From Microbacterium sp. (GTDB lineage Bacteria > Actinomycetota > Actinomycetes > Actinomycetales > Microbacteriaceae), in contig JAITUD010000017.1 of the NCBI GenBank assembly GCA_031286555.1, forward strand, positions 1-5,078: 5,078 bases of DNA, written 5' to 3'. This document shows, piece after piece, positions 1-5,078 of the stretch. Each line of letters begins with the position of its first letter. Position 1 is the stretch's first letter. The translations under genes were made by a program, and so were the position numbers. A model generated the notes under the pieces. The model did no database searches, was not told where the DNA came from, and saw only the letters and a program-made list of their open reading frames with translations.

Positions 1-461
1 GCGGCCTTGTCGAAGTTCGACATCAGCTTGTCGCGCACCGCGACGGCCTCTTCGATCGTCTTCAGGCCGATCGCGTTGTCGGCGATGCCGGGGATCGGGA
101 AGGTGCGCGAGACGGCACCGGCGGTGACGACGATCTGGTCGTAGGCGAACTCGTAGGAGTCGCCGACCGGCGGGGTGATCGTGGCGACCTTGTTCGCGTG
201 GTCGATGCCGGTGATCTTCGCAGTGATGACGTTGGTGCGCTTCAGGTGACGACGGTGGGCGACCACCGCGTGACGCGCCTCGATCGAACCGGCCGCGACC
301 TCGGGAAGGAAGGGCTGGTACGTCATGTAGGGCAGCGGGTCGACCATGGTCACGTCCGCTTCGCCCTTGCGGAGGTGCTTCTCGAGCTTCCACGCGGTGT
401 AGAAGCCCGCGTAACCACCACCGACGATCAGAATCTTGGGGACAGTGCGATTCTCAGGCAC
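1..461 (-). CDS. ndh: Type II NADH dehydrogenase (NAD(P)/FAD-dependent oxidoreductase), N-terminal part
   Basis: Partial gene: the first 153 codons are present and the rest lies beyond base 1. Family members are single-subunit, non-proton-pumping flavoenzymes on the inner face of the membrane that pass electrons from NADH to menaquinone. The translation, read by hand, starts MPENRTVPKILIVGGGYAGF. A Rossmann FAD-binding motif (Gly14-x-Gly16-x-x-Gly19) follows the first beta strand, and later come MVDPLPYMTYQPFLPEVAAG and the ITPPVGDSYEFAYDQIVVTAGA segment typical of NDH-2. The chosen start is GTG at 461-459, with AGGAG at 476-472, 10 nt upstream. An in-frame ATG at 485-483 would add eight residues and would overlap the protease stop as ATGA, but it has no Shine-Dalgarno and sits just after a GC hairpin. 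The gene is the last visible member of the eno-led cluster. The family call is firm; the exact start is moderately sure. Confidence 0.9.
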   Translation of the reverse strand, partial: MPENRTVPKILIVGGGYAGFYTAWKLEKHLRKGEADVTMVDPLPYMTYQPFLPEVAAGSIEARHAVVAHRRHLKRTNVITAKITGIDHANKVATITPPVGDSYEFAYDQIVVTAGAVSRTFPIPGIADNAIGLKTIEEAVAVRDKLMSNFDKA

Positions 462-481
462 AGAGGGACAACTCCTCGTCG

Positions 482-1828
482 TCATGGGGAAGGCGCGCGT
501 CGATCGCGCGCCGAACGGATGCGCCGGGCAGCTGCGGTGACGCCAAGCCCGACCAGGATACCAGGTACTGTGAGCGCGAGAAGCGGCAGGGTACCGTACC
601 GCAGCGACTCGGCGCTCGGAAGCAGCGGTGAACCCGGCTTCGTCGGGGCGTCCGCCGCGGGCAGAGGAGGCACCGCGATCGGTGTCACCGTGGGCTCGGG
701 CGCCGGGTCGCTCTTCGCGCGGCGGTACAGCCTGATCCACTCCTCGAGGTCACCCATCGGGTTCGCCGACACCTTCGGCACAGACGCCTCCACCGCGGCC
801 TGCGCGTTGAGCAGGCCGTAGCCGTAGAGCGGATCGGGCACCTTCTTCACACCGGGCACCGGGATCGCCGTCTTGATGATGCGGTTGATCACGTTCGCCG
901 CATCCAGGTCAGGATGTGCGGAGCGCACCAGCGCCGCCACCCCTGCCACGATCGGCGCGGCACCGCTGGTGCCGTCCCAGGTGACGACCGTGCCGTCGGC
1001 CGAGACGCCCTGCAGACCCTCACTGGGTGCGGAGATGCCGATCGTGATGCCCTGCGTCGACGCCTCGACGGAGGCGTTGCCGTGCTGGTCCACGCCGCCG
1101 ACGGTGAGCACGCCGGGGATCGTGGCCGGAGCGCCGACGATCGAGGTGCCGCTGCCCCGGTTGCCCGCCGCGACGACGACCACCACGTCGTGCTTGAACG
1201 CGTACAGGAACGCGTCGTCCCAGCTCTCGTCCCAATCCAGGGTGTTCGTCGTCAGCGAGAGGTTGATCACATCGGCGCCGTGGTCGACCGCCCAGCGCAT
1301 GGCCTTGGCGATCTGCTCGCTGAACGGGACGACGGCTGCGGCCTCGAAGCCGATCGAGATCGAGAGCAGCTTCGCCTCGGGAGCGACGCCGATCATGCCG
1401 GTGCCCTCCTTCGTGCCGCGAGCCCCGGCGAGCGACGCCACCCAGGTGCCGTGGTTCTTGTCCTTGGTGCCCAGCGGCGTGCGGCCGTCCGGCGTGCCGC
1501 TGCCCGACACGTCGGTGCCGTCCGCGACCGCGCCGTCGAAGGTGCCCGGCGGGCGCCCGATGCCGGTGTCGATGATCGCGATGGTCGAGCCCTTGCCGCG
1601 GGTGGTCCGCCAGGCCTCGCGGATGCGGGCACCGTCGAGCCAGTACTCCGCGGCCCGGACCGGATCCTTCGGGTCGTCGGCGACCGGCGGCGGAGACGGC
1701 GTCGGGGTGGCGACCTCGGGCACCGGCGTCGGCGTCGCCGCCGATGCCGGGGCGACCGTCATCAGGGTGAGGGATGCCGCCACCGTCGCGATCGCGACGA
1801 TGCCGCGCAGCATCCTGGTGGGCCTCAT
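482..1828 (-). CDS. Secreted, membrane-anchored S8 family serine protease (subtilisin/mycosin-like)
   Basis: Encodes 448 residues from ATG 1828. Residues 1-30 form a signal peptide (Arg-rich start, hydrophobic core 9-26, likely cleavage after APASA). A Pro/Thr-rich stretch (31-50) follows, then a complete subtilase domain: Asp87 in AIIDTGI, His126 in KNHGTWVAS, oxyanion Asn223 in VAAGNRGSG, and nucleophile Ser288 in DGTSGAAPIVAGVAAL. A second Pro-rich linker (about 375-404) leads to one transmembrane helix (about 412-434) and a basic tail RRIRSARDRR. The mature enzyme should therefore sit outside the cell, tethered by its C terminus, which is the layout of mycosins (MycP) of type VII secretion. 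No ESX gene is in view, so the mycosin role and the substrate are unknown. The start overlaps the DUF501 stop as ATGA, with GGAG 10 nt upstream. An in-frame ATG at 1867 would prepend 13 Arg-rich residues inside DUF501 and is less likely. Confidence 0.9.
   Translation of the reverse strand: MRPTRMLRGIVAIATVAASLTLMTVAPASAATPTPVPEVATPTPSPPPVADDPKDPVRAAEYWLDGARIREAWRTTRGKGSTIAIIDTGIGRPPGTFDGAVADGTDVSGSGTPDGRTPLGTKDKNHGTWVASLAGARGTKEGTGMIGVAPEAKLLSISIGFEAAAVVPFSEQIAKAMRWAVDHGADVINLSLTTNTLDWDESWDDAFLYAFKHDVVVVVAAGNRGSGTSIVGAPATIPGVLTVGGVDQHGNASVEASTQGITIGISAPSEGLQGVSADGTVVTWDGTSGAAPIVAGVAALVRSAHPDLDAANVINRIIKTAIPVPGVKKVPDPLYGYGLLNAQAAVEASVPKVSANPMGDLEEWIRLYRRAKSDPAPEPTVTPIAVPPLPAADAPTKPGSPLLPSAESLRYGTLPLLALTVPGILVGLGVTAAARRIRSARDRRAPSP
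492..512 (-). other. GC hairpin at the protease-ndh junction
   Basis: GGCGCGCG and CGCGCGCC form a perfect 8-bp stem around a 5-nt loop, within the last codons of the protease and 30 nt upstream of the ndh GTG start. There is no U-run, so it is not a standard terminator; it could slow RNA polymerase or stabilise an RNA end. It also argues against ribosome entry at the alternative ATG 485, only 6 nt further on. Confidence 0.4.
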
Positions 1829-2355
1829 CCCGCGGCGTCTCCGCGCGCGGCACCCGGCTCGACGCACGCGCAGCGCTCGGGAGACCAGCTCGAGCGCGCC
1901 AGCGCGGCGTCACCGATCGGGTTCACCCCGGGGCCGGCCGCGAGGGCGTGGCCGGCCAGCGCGTGCAGGCACTTCACTCGCGTGGGCATGCCGCCGGAGG
2001 AGACGCCGGCGATCTCGGGCACGTCGCCGAACTGTGCGCGGTCGGCGAGGAATGCCTGGTGCGCGCGCAGGTACTGTGCGGCGACCTCTTCGTCATCGAG
2101 CATCGCGGCCAGCTCGGGCATGACGTGCTCGGCCTCGAGCGTCGACATCGCCGCCGTCGCGGCAGGGTGCGTGAGGTAGTAGAACGTGGGGAACGGGGAC
2201 CCGTCGTCGAGGCGCGGCGAGGTCGCGACCACGGTCGGGTTGCCGCACACGCAGCGGGCGGCGATGCCCACCACGCCGCGTGCCGTGCGGCCCAGCTGCG
2301 CGGAGACCACCGCGATCTCGGCGGGCGTGGGGGCGGCGAAGGGCGGAGTCGTCAC
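1825..2355 (-). CDS. DUF501 domain-containing protein
   Basis: A 176-residue protein matching DUF501 by its hallmark segments: RCVCGNPTVVATSPRLDDG (34-52), then PFPTFYYLTHP (54-64), and GVSSGGMPTRVKCLHALAGH (117-136), ending near CAC (162-164). Biochemical function is not established. No signal peptide or membrane segment is seen, so it should be cytoplasmic. Cys35, Cys37, Cys129, His131, His136, Cys162 and Cys164 could form a metal site (inference). The family lies next to eno and an FtsB-like gene in many actinobacteria (Rv1025 in M. tuberculosis), as here. The start is GTG at 2355, reading MTTPPFAAPTP; only a weak GGACGG precedes it. Reading the frame further upstream gives an Arg-rich, low-complexity shadow of the ftsB gene, so longer starts are rejected. 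Its stop overlaps the protease start by 4 nt (ATGA), which suggests translational coupling. Confidence 0.9.
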   Translation of the reverse strand: MTTPPFAAPTPAEIAVVSAQLGRTARGVVGIAARCVCGNPTVVATSPRLDDGSPFPTFYYLTHPAATAAMSTLEAEHVMPELAAMLDDEEVAAQYLRAHQAFLADRAQFGDVPEIAGVSSGGMPTRVKCLHALAGHALAAGPGVNPIGDAALARSSWSPERCACVEPGAARGDAAG

Positions 2356-2370
2356 CCGTCCAGCGTAGAG

Positions 2371-2404
2371 GAGCGCGGCTGGGCGAAGCCCGAGGGCGCG
2401 GCTC
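2371..2404 (-). other. GC hairpin between ftsB and DUF501
   Basis: The 47-nt gap folds into an outer stem (GAGCCGCG at 2404-2397 with CGCGCTC at 2377-2371, one bulged C) around an inner stem, GGGC and GCCC with a TTC loop (2391-2381). It overlaps the ftsB stop codon and has no U-run. In such GC-rich DNA this may be chance; at most it is a weak attenuator or processing site. Confidence 0.3.
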
Positions 2405-2687
2405 AGCGCGTGGGCGCCTCGACGACGTTCTTGGCGAGCCCCGCACCCGCGATGCTGCGCAGCAGCTGCGGCATCCAGTCGGCCTTGCGCTCGACCAGCT
2501 GATCGCTCACCGGCACCTGCTCCTTCGGCAGCGCGGCAGGATCGAGGTCGTTGTCGACGAGGTAGGGCACTTCGCCGGGCTTGACGTAGTACAGCCGTTC
2601 GCGCGCCTGCGTGCTGATGTAGGCCGGATCGTTCCAGCGCGCGCGCTCCTGCTCGAGTGCCGCGATCTGCTCCTTGGTGACCTGCAC
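2403..2687 (-). CDS. C-terminal fragment of the FtsB/DivIC-like protein (possible reinitiation product)
   Basis: From GTG 2687 the frame reads MQVTKEQIAALEQERARWND and runs through the conserved RERLYYVKPGEVPYLV segment to TGA 2405-2403, giving 94 residues. GGAG at 2696-2693 lies 5 nt before the GTG and the upstream TAA is 39 nt away, so reinitiation is conceivable. The product would have no signal or membrane segment and would stay in the cytoplasm, whereas this domain normally acts outside. It is most likely just the tail of the interrupted gene. Confidence 0.3.
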   Translation of the reverse strand: MQVTKEQIAALEQERARWNDPAYISTQARERLYYVKPGEVPYLVDNDLDPAALPKEQVPVSDQLVERKADWMPQLLRSIAGAGLAKNVVEAPTR

Positions 2688-2726
2688 GGAGGCTCCGACC
2701 GCGGCGATCTTCTGCTTCTGGTCGAG

Positions 2727-2729
2727 TTA
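2727..2729 (-). other. Premature in-frame stop codon (TAA) in the ftsB-like gene
   Basis: The plus strand reads tta at 2727-2729, giving TAA between codons for VPSLGT and LDQKQK. Both flanks are in one frame and both match the family. A change of the single base at 2727 would restore a Tyr codon. Confidence 0.85.
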
Positions 2730-2981
2730 GGTGCCGAGGCTGGGGACCAGCACCCATGCGCCCAGCACGACGAGCGAGAGCATGATCGCCGAGAAGGCGG
2801 ACAGCCGGATGCCGCTGGTCCACTCCCCCACGTCGACGCGACGCGCGCGAGTGCCGCGGCGCTCACGCGTCGCAGGGCCGGATGCCGCGGACTTGGCGGC
2901 ATCCGTCTTGGACCTCGGGGAAGCGGTCTGCGGGGAAGTCGTCTTCTGGGACGGCGAAAGGGGAGCCGGTCGTCTGGCCAT
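2727..2981 (-). CDS. N-terminal fragment of the FtsB/DivIC-like protein (84 aa)
   Basis: This is what would be translated as the sequence stands: ATG 2981 to TAA 2729-2727. It carries the basic cytoplasmic tail (MARRPAPLSPSQKTTSPQTA onward, rich in Lys, Arg, Ser and Ala) and the single transmembrane helix, residues about 57-79, and stops five residues after it. It keeps the membrane anchor but not the coiled coil through which FtsB-type proteins contact FtsL and FtsQ, so normal function is not expected. Confidence 0.5.
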   Translation of the reverse strand: MARRPAPLSPSQKTTSPQTASPRSKTDAAKSAASGPATRERRGTRARRVDVGEWTSGIRLSAFSAIMLSLVVLGAWVLVPSLGT

Positions 2982-2994
2982 GGCTCCCCTTTCG
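2955..2994 (-). promoter_or_regulatory. 13-bp perfect hairpin over the ftsB ribosome-binding site and start codon
   Basis: CGAAAGGGGAGCC (2994-2982) is followed by a 14-nt loop (2981-2968) and the exact complement GGCTCCCCTTTCG (2967-2955). In the minus-strand transcript the 5' arm contains the AAGGGGAG Shine-Dalgarno, the loop begins with the AUG, and the 3' arm is codons 6 to 9 of the gene. It starts 27 nt after the eno stop. It could limit ftsB translation or mark a processing or attenuation point after eno. There is no U-run after it, so a classical intrinsic terminator is less likely. The structure is seen directly; the function is inferred. Confidence 0.55.
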
Positions 2995-3021
2995 TCGTTC
3001 AGCTGCTATGAGATCGGCTGA

Positions 3022-4302
3022 TCAGCCCTTGAAACGCGGGAAGGCGGAACGGCCCGCGAAGACCGCGGCATCGCCCAGCTCCTCCTCGATGCGCAGAAGC
3101 TGATTGTACTTCGCGACGCGCTCCGAACGAGCGGGCGCGCCGCTCTTGATCTGGCCCGAGTTCACGGCGACGACGAGGTCGGCGATGGTGGTGTCCTCGG
3201 TCTCGCCGGAGCGGTGCGAGAGCATCGTGGTGTAGCCCGAGCGGTGGGCGAGGTTGATCGCGTCCAGCGTCTCGGAGAGCGTGCCGATCTGGTTCACCTT
3301 GACCAGCAGCGAGTTCGCCGTGCCCAGGTCGATGCCCTTCTGCAGGCGCTCGGGGTTCGTGACGAACAGGTCGTCGCCCACGAGCTGGATCTGCGAGCCG
3401 AGCTTCTCGGTGAGGGCCTTCCAGCCGTCCCAGTCATCCTCGGCGAGGGCGTCCTCGATCGTGACGATCGGGAAGTCGTTCACCAGGCCGACGTAGTACT
3501 CGGTGAGCGCGGCGGCGTCCCAGTCCTTGTTGTCGAGGCGGTACACGCCCTCGTTGAAGAACTCGGTGGCGGCGGCGTCGAGACCGAGCGCGATGTCGCT
3601 GCCGGGGGTGAAGCCGGCCTTCTCGATCGCCTTGACCAGGAACTCCAGGCCCTCGCGGTTGCTGGGCAGGTCGGGGGCGAAGCCGCCCTCGTCGCCGAGA
3701 CCGGTCGCGAAGCCGGCGGCCTTCAGCTCGCCCTTGAGGACGTGGTAGACCTCGGTGCCCCAGCGCAGCGCCTCGGAGAAGGTGTCGGCGCCGATCGGGG
3801 CGAGGAAGAACTCCTGCATGTCGATGCCGTTGTCGGCGTGCGAACCGCCGTTGATGACGTTGAACAGCGGAACGGGCAGCAGGTGCGCGTTCGGGCCGCC
3901 CAGGTAGCGGAACAGCGGCAGGTCGGCCGAGTCGGCCGCGGCCTTCGCGACGGCGAGGCTGACGCCGAGGATGGCGTTCGCGCCGACGCGGCTCTTGTTG
4001 TCGGTGCCGTCCACGTCGATGAGGATCTCGTCGATGACTCGCTGCTCGCTCGCCTCGACGCCCTCGATGGCGGGGCCGAGCTCGTCGATGACGGCCTCGA
4101 CGGCCTTCAGCACGCCCTTGCCGCCGTAGCGGCTCTTGTCGCCGTCGCGCAGCTCGTACGCCTCGAAGGCTCCGGTGGATGCACCGGAGGGGACGGCGGC
4201 GCGCTGCACGATGCCGTCATCGAGGAGCACCTCCACCTCGACGGTCGGGTTTCCACGCGAGTCCAGGATCTCGCGAGCGCCTACAGCCTCGATCAATGCC
4301 AC
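3022..4302 (-). CDS. eno: Enolase (phosphopyruvate hydratase)
   Basis: Full-length 426-residue enolase, the usual bacterial size. It converts 2-phosphoglycerate to phosphoenolpyruvate in glycolysis and the reverse in gluconeogenesis; it is cytosolic and Mg2+-dependent. All key parts are visible: the N-terminal REILDSRGNPTVEVEV, the mobile loop SGASTGAFEAYE (39-50), His155 in GGSHADN, Glu164 in MQEFF, catalytic Glu205 in GDEGGFAP, metal ligands Asp242, Glu283 and Asp310 (VGDDLFVTN), catalytic base Lys335 in VKVNQIG, the signature SHRSGETED (362-370), and Lys386 in GQIKSGAP. The start is GTG 4302, with a strong AAGGAG at 4315-4310, 7 nt upstream, and it gives the expected MALIEAVGAREIL. The gene probably heads the operon: it has a leader with a candidate promoter and the ftsB-like gene follows after 40 nt. 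Nothing is unusual in the protein. Confidence 0.99.
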   Translation of the reverse strand: MALIEAVGAREILDSRGNPTVEVEVLLDDGIVQRAAVPSGASTGAFEAYELRDGDKSRYGGKGVLKAVEAVIDELGPAIEGVEASEQRVIDEILIDVDGTDNKSRVGANAILGVSLAVAKAAADSADLPLFRYLGGPNAHLLPVPLFNVINGGSHADNGIDMQEFFLAPIGADTFSEALRWGTEVYHVLKGELKAAGFATGLGDEGGFAPDLPSNREGLEFLVKAIEKAGFTPGSDIALGLDAAATEFFNEGVYRLDNKDWDAAALTEYYVGLVNDFPIVTIEDALAEDDWDGWKALTEKLGSQIQLVGDDLFVTNPERLQKGIDLGTANSLLVKVNQIGTLSETLDAINLAHRSGYTTMLSHRSGETEDTTIADLVVAVNSGQIKSGAPARSERVAKYNQLLRIEEELGDAAVFAGRSAFPRFKG

Positions 4303-4309
4303 GGAAGAG

Positions 4310-4315
4310 CTCCTT
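4310..4315 (-). promoter_or_regulatory. eno ribosome-binding site
   Basis: AAGGAG, 7 nt upstream of the GTG start. It decides the start codon of eno, which is not ATG. Confidence 0.8.
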
Positions 4316-4359
4316 GCTAGAGGAATTGGGGGTGTCGGAGCGGCGTCGGTCCGCGGCCC

Positions 4360-4365
4360 AGTCTA
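4360..4365 (-). promoter_or_regulatory. Candidate -10 element of the eno promoter
   Basis: TAGACT fits the actinobacterial TANNNT pattern and lies in the 93-nt gap between the methyltransferase stop and eno, which would give a leader of about 50 nt. No convincing -35 is seen at the usual distance, so this is a tentative call. Confidence 0.35.
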
Positions 4366-4395
4366 GCCGGGCGGTGTCTGCGCGCCGAGGACGTT

Positions 4396-5055
4396 TCAGA
4401 CCACGACGGCGATAGCCACGCCGTCCCAGCCCTTCAGCCCGACGGTCTGCAGCGCGGTGGCGTCGAAGCGCGGGTCCTCGCCCAGCATCCGCAGTGCGTC
4501 CTGCGTGCCGACCACCATCGGATCCGTGCTGTGCGCGTCGGCGATCTCGCCCTCGCGGCCGATGTTGTCGAGCACGACGACCGTGCCCGGATGCCCCAGC
4601 CCCGCCGCCCAGTCCAGATAGATCGTGTTGGACTCCTTGTCGGCGTCGACGAACACGAGGTCGAACCCGCCGACCAGGGTCGGCAGCACGTCGGCTGCCC
4701 TGCCGACGCGGATGTCGACCCGATCTCCCACGCCGGCGGCATCGATGCTGGCGCGGGCGACGGCGGCGTTCGCCGACTCCGCCTCCACCGTGACGACCCG
4801 GCCGTCCTCGCCGACGCCGCGGGCCATCCAGATGGTGGAGTAGCCGCCGAGCGTGCCGATCTCCAGCACGCGGCGCGCACCGCTGATCCGCACCAGCAGG
4901 TTCAGCAGCTTGCCGGAGACCGGGGCGACCTCGATCGCCGGCATCCCGGCATCGTGCTGCGCGGCGAGCGCGGCCTCGAGCGCGGAATCGTGCCCGACCA
5001 GCGTCTCGGACAGGTAGTCGTCGGCTGCGCGCCAGTTCTGCGGTGTGGGTTCCAT
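4396..5055 (-). CDS. SAM-dependent class I O-methyltransferase (catechol/caffeoyl-CoA OMT-like)
   Basis: Encodes 219 residues from ATG 5055, the usual length of the methyltransferase 3 family. It would transfer a methyl group from S-adenosylmethionine to a hydroxyl of a small, probably catechol-like, substrate that cannot be named from the sequence. Motif I is RVLEIGTLGGYSTIWMA (62-78). The acidic end of strand 2 is VVTVEAE (87-93). FDLVFVDADKESN (131-143) supplies metal ligand Asp137, and VVLDNIGREG (160-169) supplies Asp163 and Asn164, the second metal-binding pair. No signal peptide or membrane helix is present, so it is cytosolic. A TTG at 5067 would add four residues (MAEC) and follows a GGGCGGGG run; the ATG is preferred, though neither has a good Shine-Dalgarno. 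Ending 93 nt before eno with a possible promoter between, it is probably a separate unit. The gene's own promoter lies outside the window. Confidence 0.93.
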   Translation of the reverse strand: MEPTPQNWRAADDYLSETLVGHDSALEAALAAQHDAGMPAIEVAPVSGKLLNLLVRISGARRVLEIGTLGGYSTIWMARGVGEDGRVVTVEAESANAAVARASIDAAGVGDRVDIRVGRAADVLPTLVGGFDLVFVDADKESNTIYLDWAAGLGHPGTVVVLDNIGREGEIADAHSTDPMVVGTQDALRMLGEDPRFDATALQTVGLKGWDGVAIAVVV

Positions 5056-5078
5056 GCACTCAGCCAACCCCGCCCGTC

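Larger units (their letters stand above)
2403..2981 (-). pseudogene. FtsB/DivIC-like septum formation initiator, interrupted by an in-frame TAA
   Basis: If the TAA at 2729-2727 were a sense codon, this would be one 192-residue protein of the septum formation initiator (FtsB/DivIC, FtsL-like) family. The order of parts fits: a basic, Ser/Ala-rich cytoplasmic N terminus (1-55), one membrane helix (about 57-79, ending AWVLVP), an extracytoplasmic coiled coil (LDQKQKIAAV... TKEQIAALEQERARWNDP) and the family motif ARERLYYVKPGEVPYLV. Such proteins bridge FtsQ/FtsL and activate septal wall synthesis. The frame is identical on both sides of the stop, so the lesion is one substitution, not a frameshift. 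In relatives as I recall them, a Tyr (TAC/TAT) stands here between GT and LDQ. The product would be 84 residues, lacking the whole outer domain. Start ATG 2981 has AAGGGGAG just upstream. A base-calling error is the main alternative; if so, the gene is intact. Confidence 0.82.

Noticed and set aside
1873..1897. Inverted repeat gcgctcg / cgagcgc
   Set aside because: A 7-bp repeat with an 11-nt loop inside the DUF501 coding region; expected by chance at this GC content.
873..2179. Two long plus-strand open frames opposite the protease and DUF501
   Set aside because: The translations are low-complexity Arg/Ala/Ser/Pro runs with no motif, while the minus strand holds complete recognised proteins.
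1825..2823. Minus-strand frame extending DUF501 upstream to 332 residues
   Set aside because: The added N-terminal part is the ftsB gene read out of frame (Arg/Ala-rich). The DUF501 homology starts at GTG 2355.
2403..2981. A frameshift as the cause of the ftsB interruption
   Set aside because: Both halves are in the same frame with no missing or extra bases, so only the single stop codon interrupts it.
3214..4320. Long plus-strand open frame opposite eno (368 codons)
   Set aside because: It is an antisense shadow of a certain enolase gene: Val/Glu/Asp/Leu-rich, with no domain. High-GC codon use keeps such frames open.
1..5078. tRNA or rRNA genes, CRISPR arrays, insertion sequences, attachment sites
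   Set aside because: Nearly all of the window is accounted for by protein genes; no repeats with regular spacing, terminal inverted repeats, transposase or RNA gene sequence were seen.

Overview
The window is high-GC chromosomal DNA whose genes all read on the minus strand. The codon use and the gene set (eno, an FtsB/DivIC-type septum gene, a DUF501 gene) point to an actinobacterium. The wording of the enolase, FtsB-like and NADH dehydrogenase proteins most resembles Microbacterium or a close relative in the Microbacteriaceae; this is recognition from memory, not a database search.

Layout in the direction of transcription (right to left): an SAM-dependent O-methyltransferase (5055-4396); a 93-nt gap with a plausible promoter; enolase eno (4302-3022); an FtsB/DivIC-like septum formation gene (2981-2403) broken by an in-frame TAA right after its membrane segment; a DUF501 protein (2355-1825); a secreted, C-terminally membrane-anchored subtilisin-family (S8, mycosin-like) protease (1828-482); and the N-terminal third of a type II NADH dehydrogenase (461 to beyond base 1). 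From eno onward the genes are 40-47 nt apart or overlap by ATGA, so eno-ftsB-DUF501-protease-ndh is probably one transcription unit. There is no gene-free stretch over 300 bases.

The eno-ftsB-DUF501 order is the known actinobacterial arrangement (Mycobacterium tuberculosis Rv1023-Rv1025, followed there by ppx2). Here the protease and ndh follow DUF501 in place of ppx. The operon mixes central metabolism (enolase), respiration (NDH-2) and cell-envelope functions (FtsB, surface protease).

No clearly new multi-gene system is visible. The items most worth a second look are the nonsense codon in the ftsB-like gene, a perfect 13-bp hairpin that pairs the ftsB ribosome-binding region and holds its start codon in the loop, and a mycosin-like protease with no ESX/type VII genes in view.
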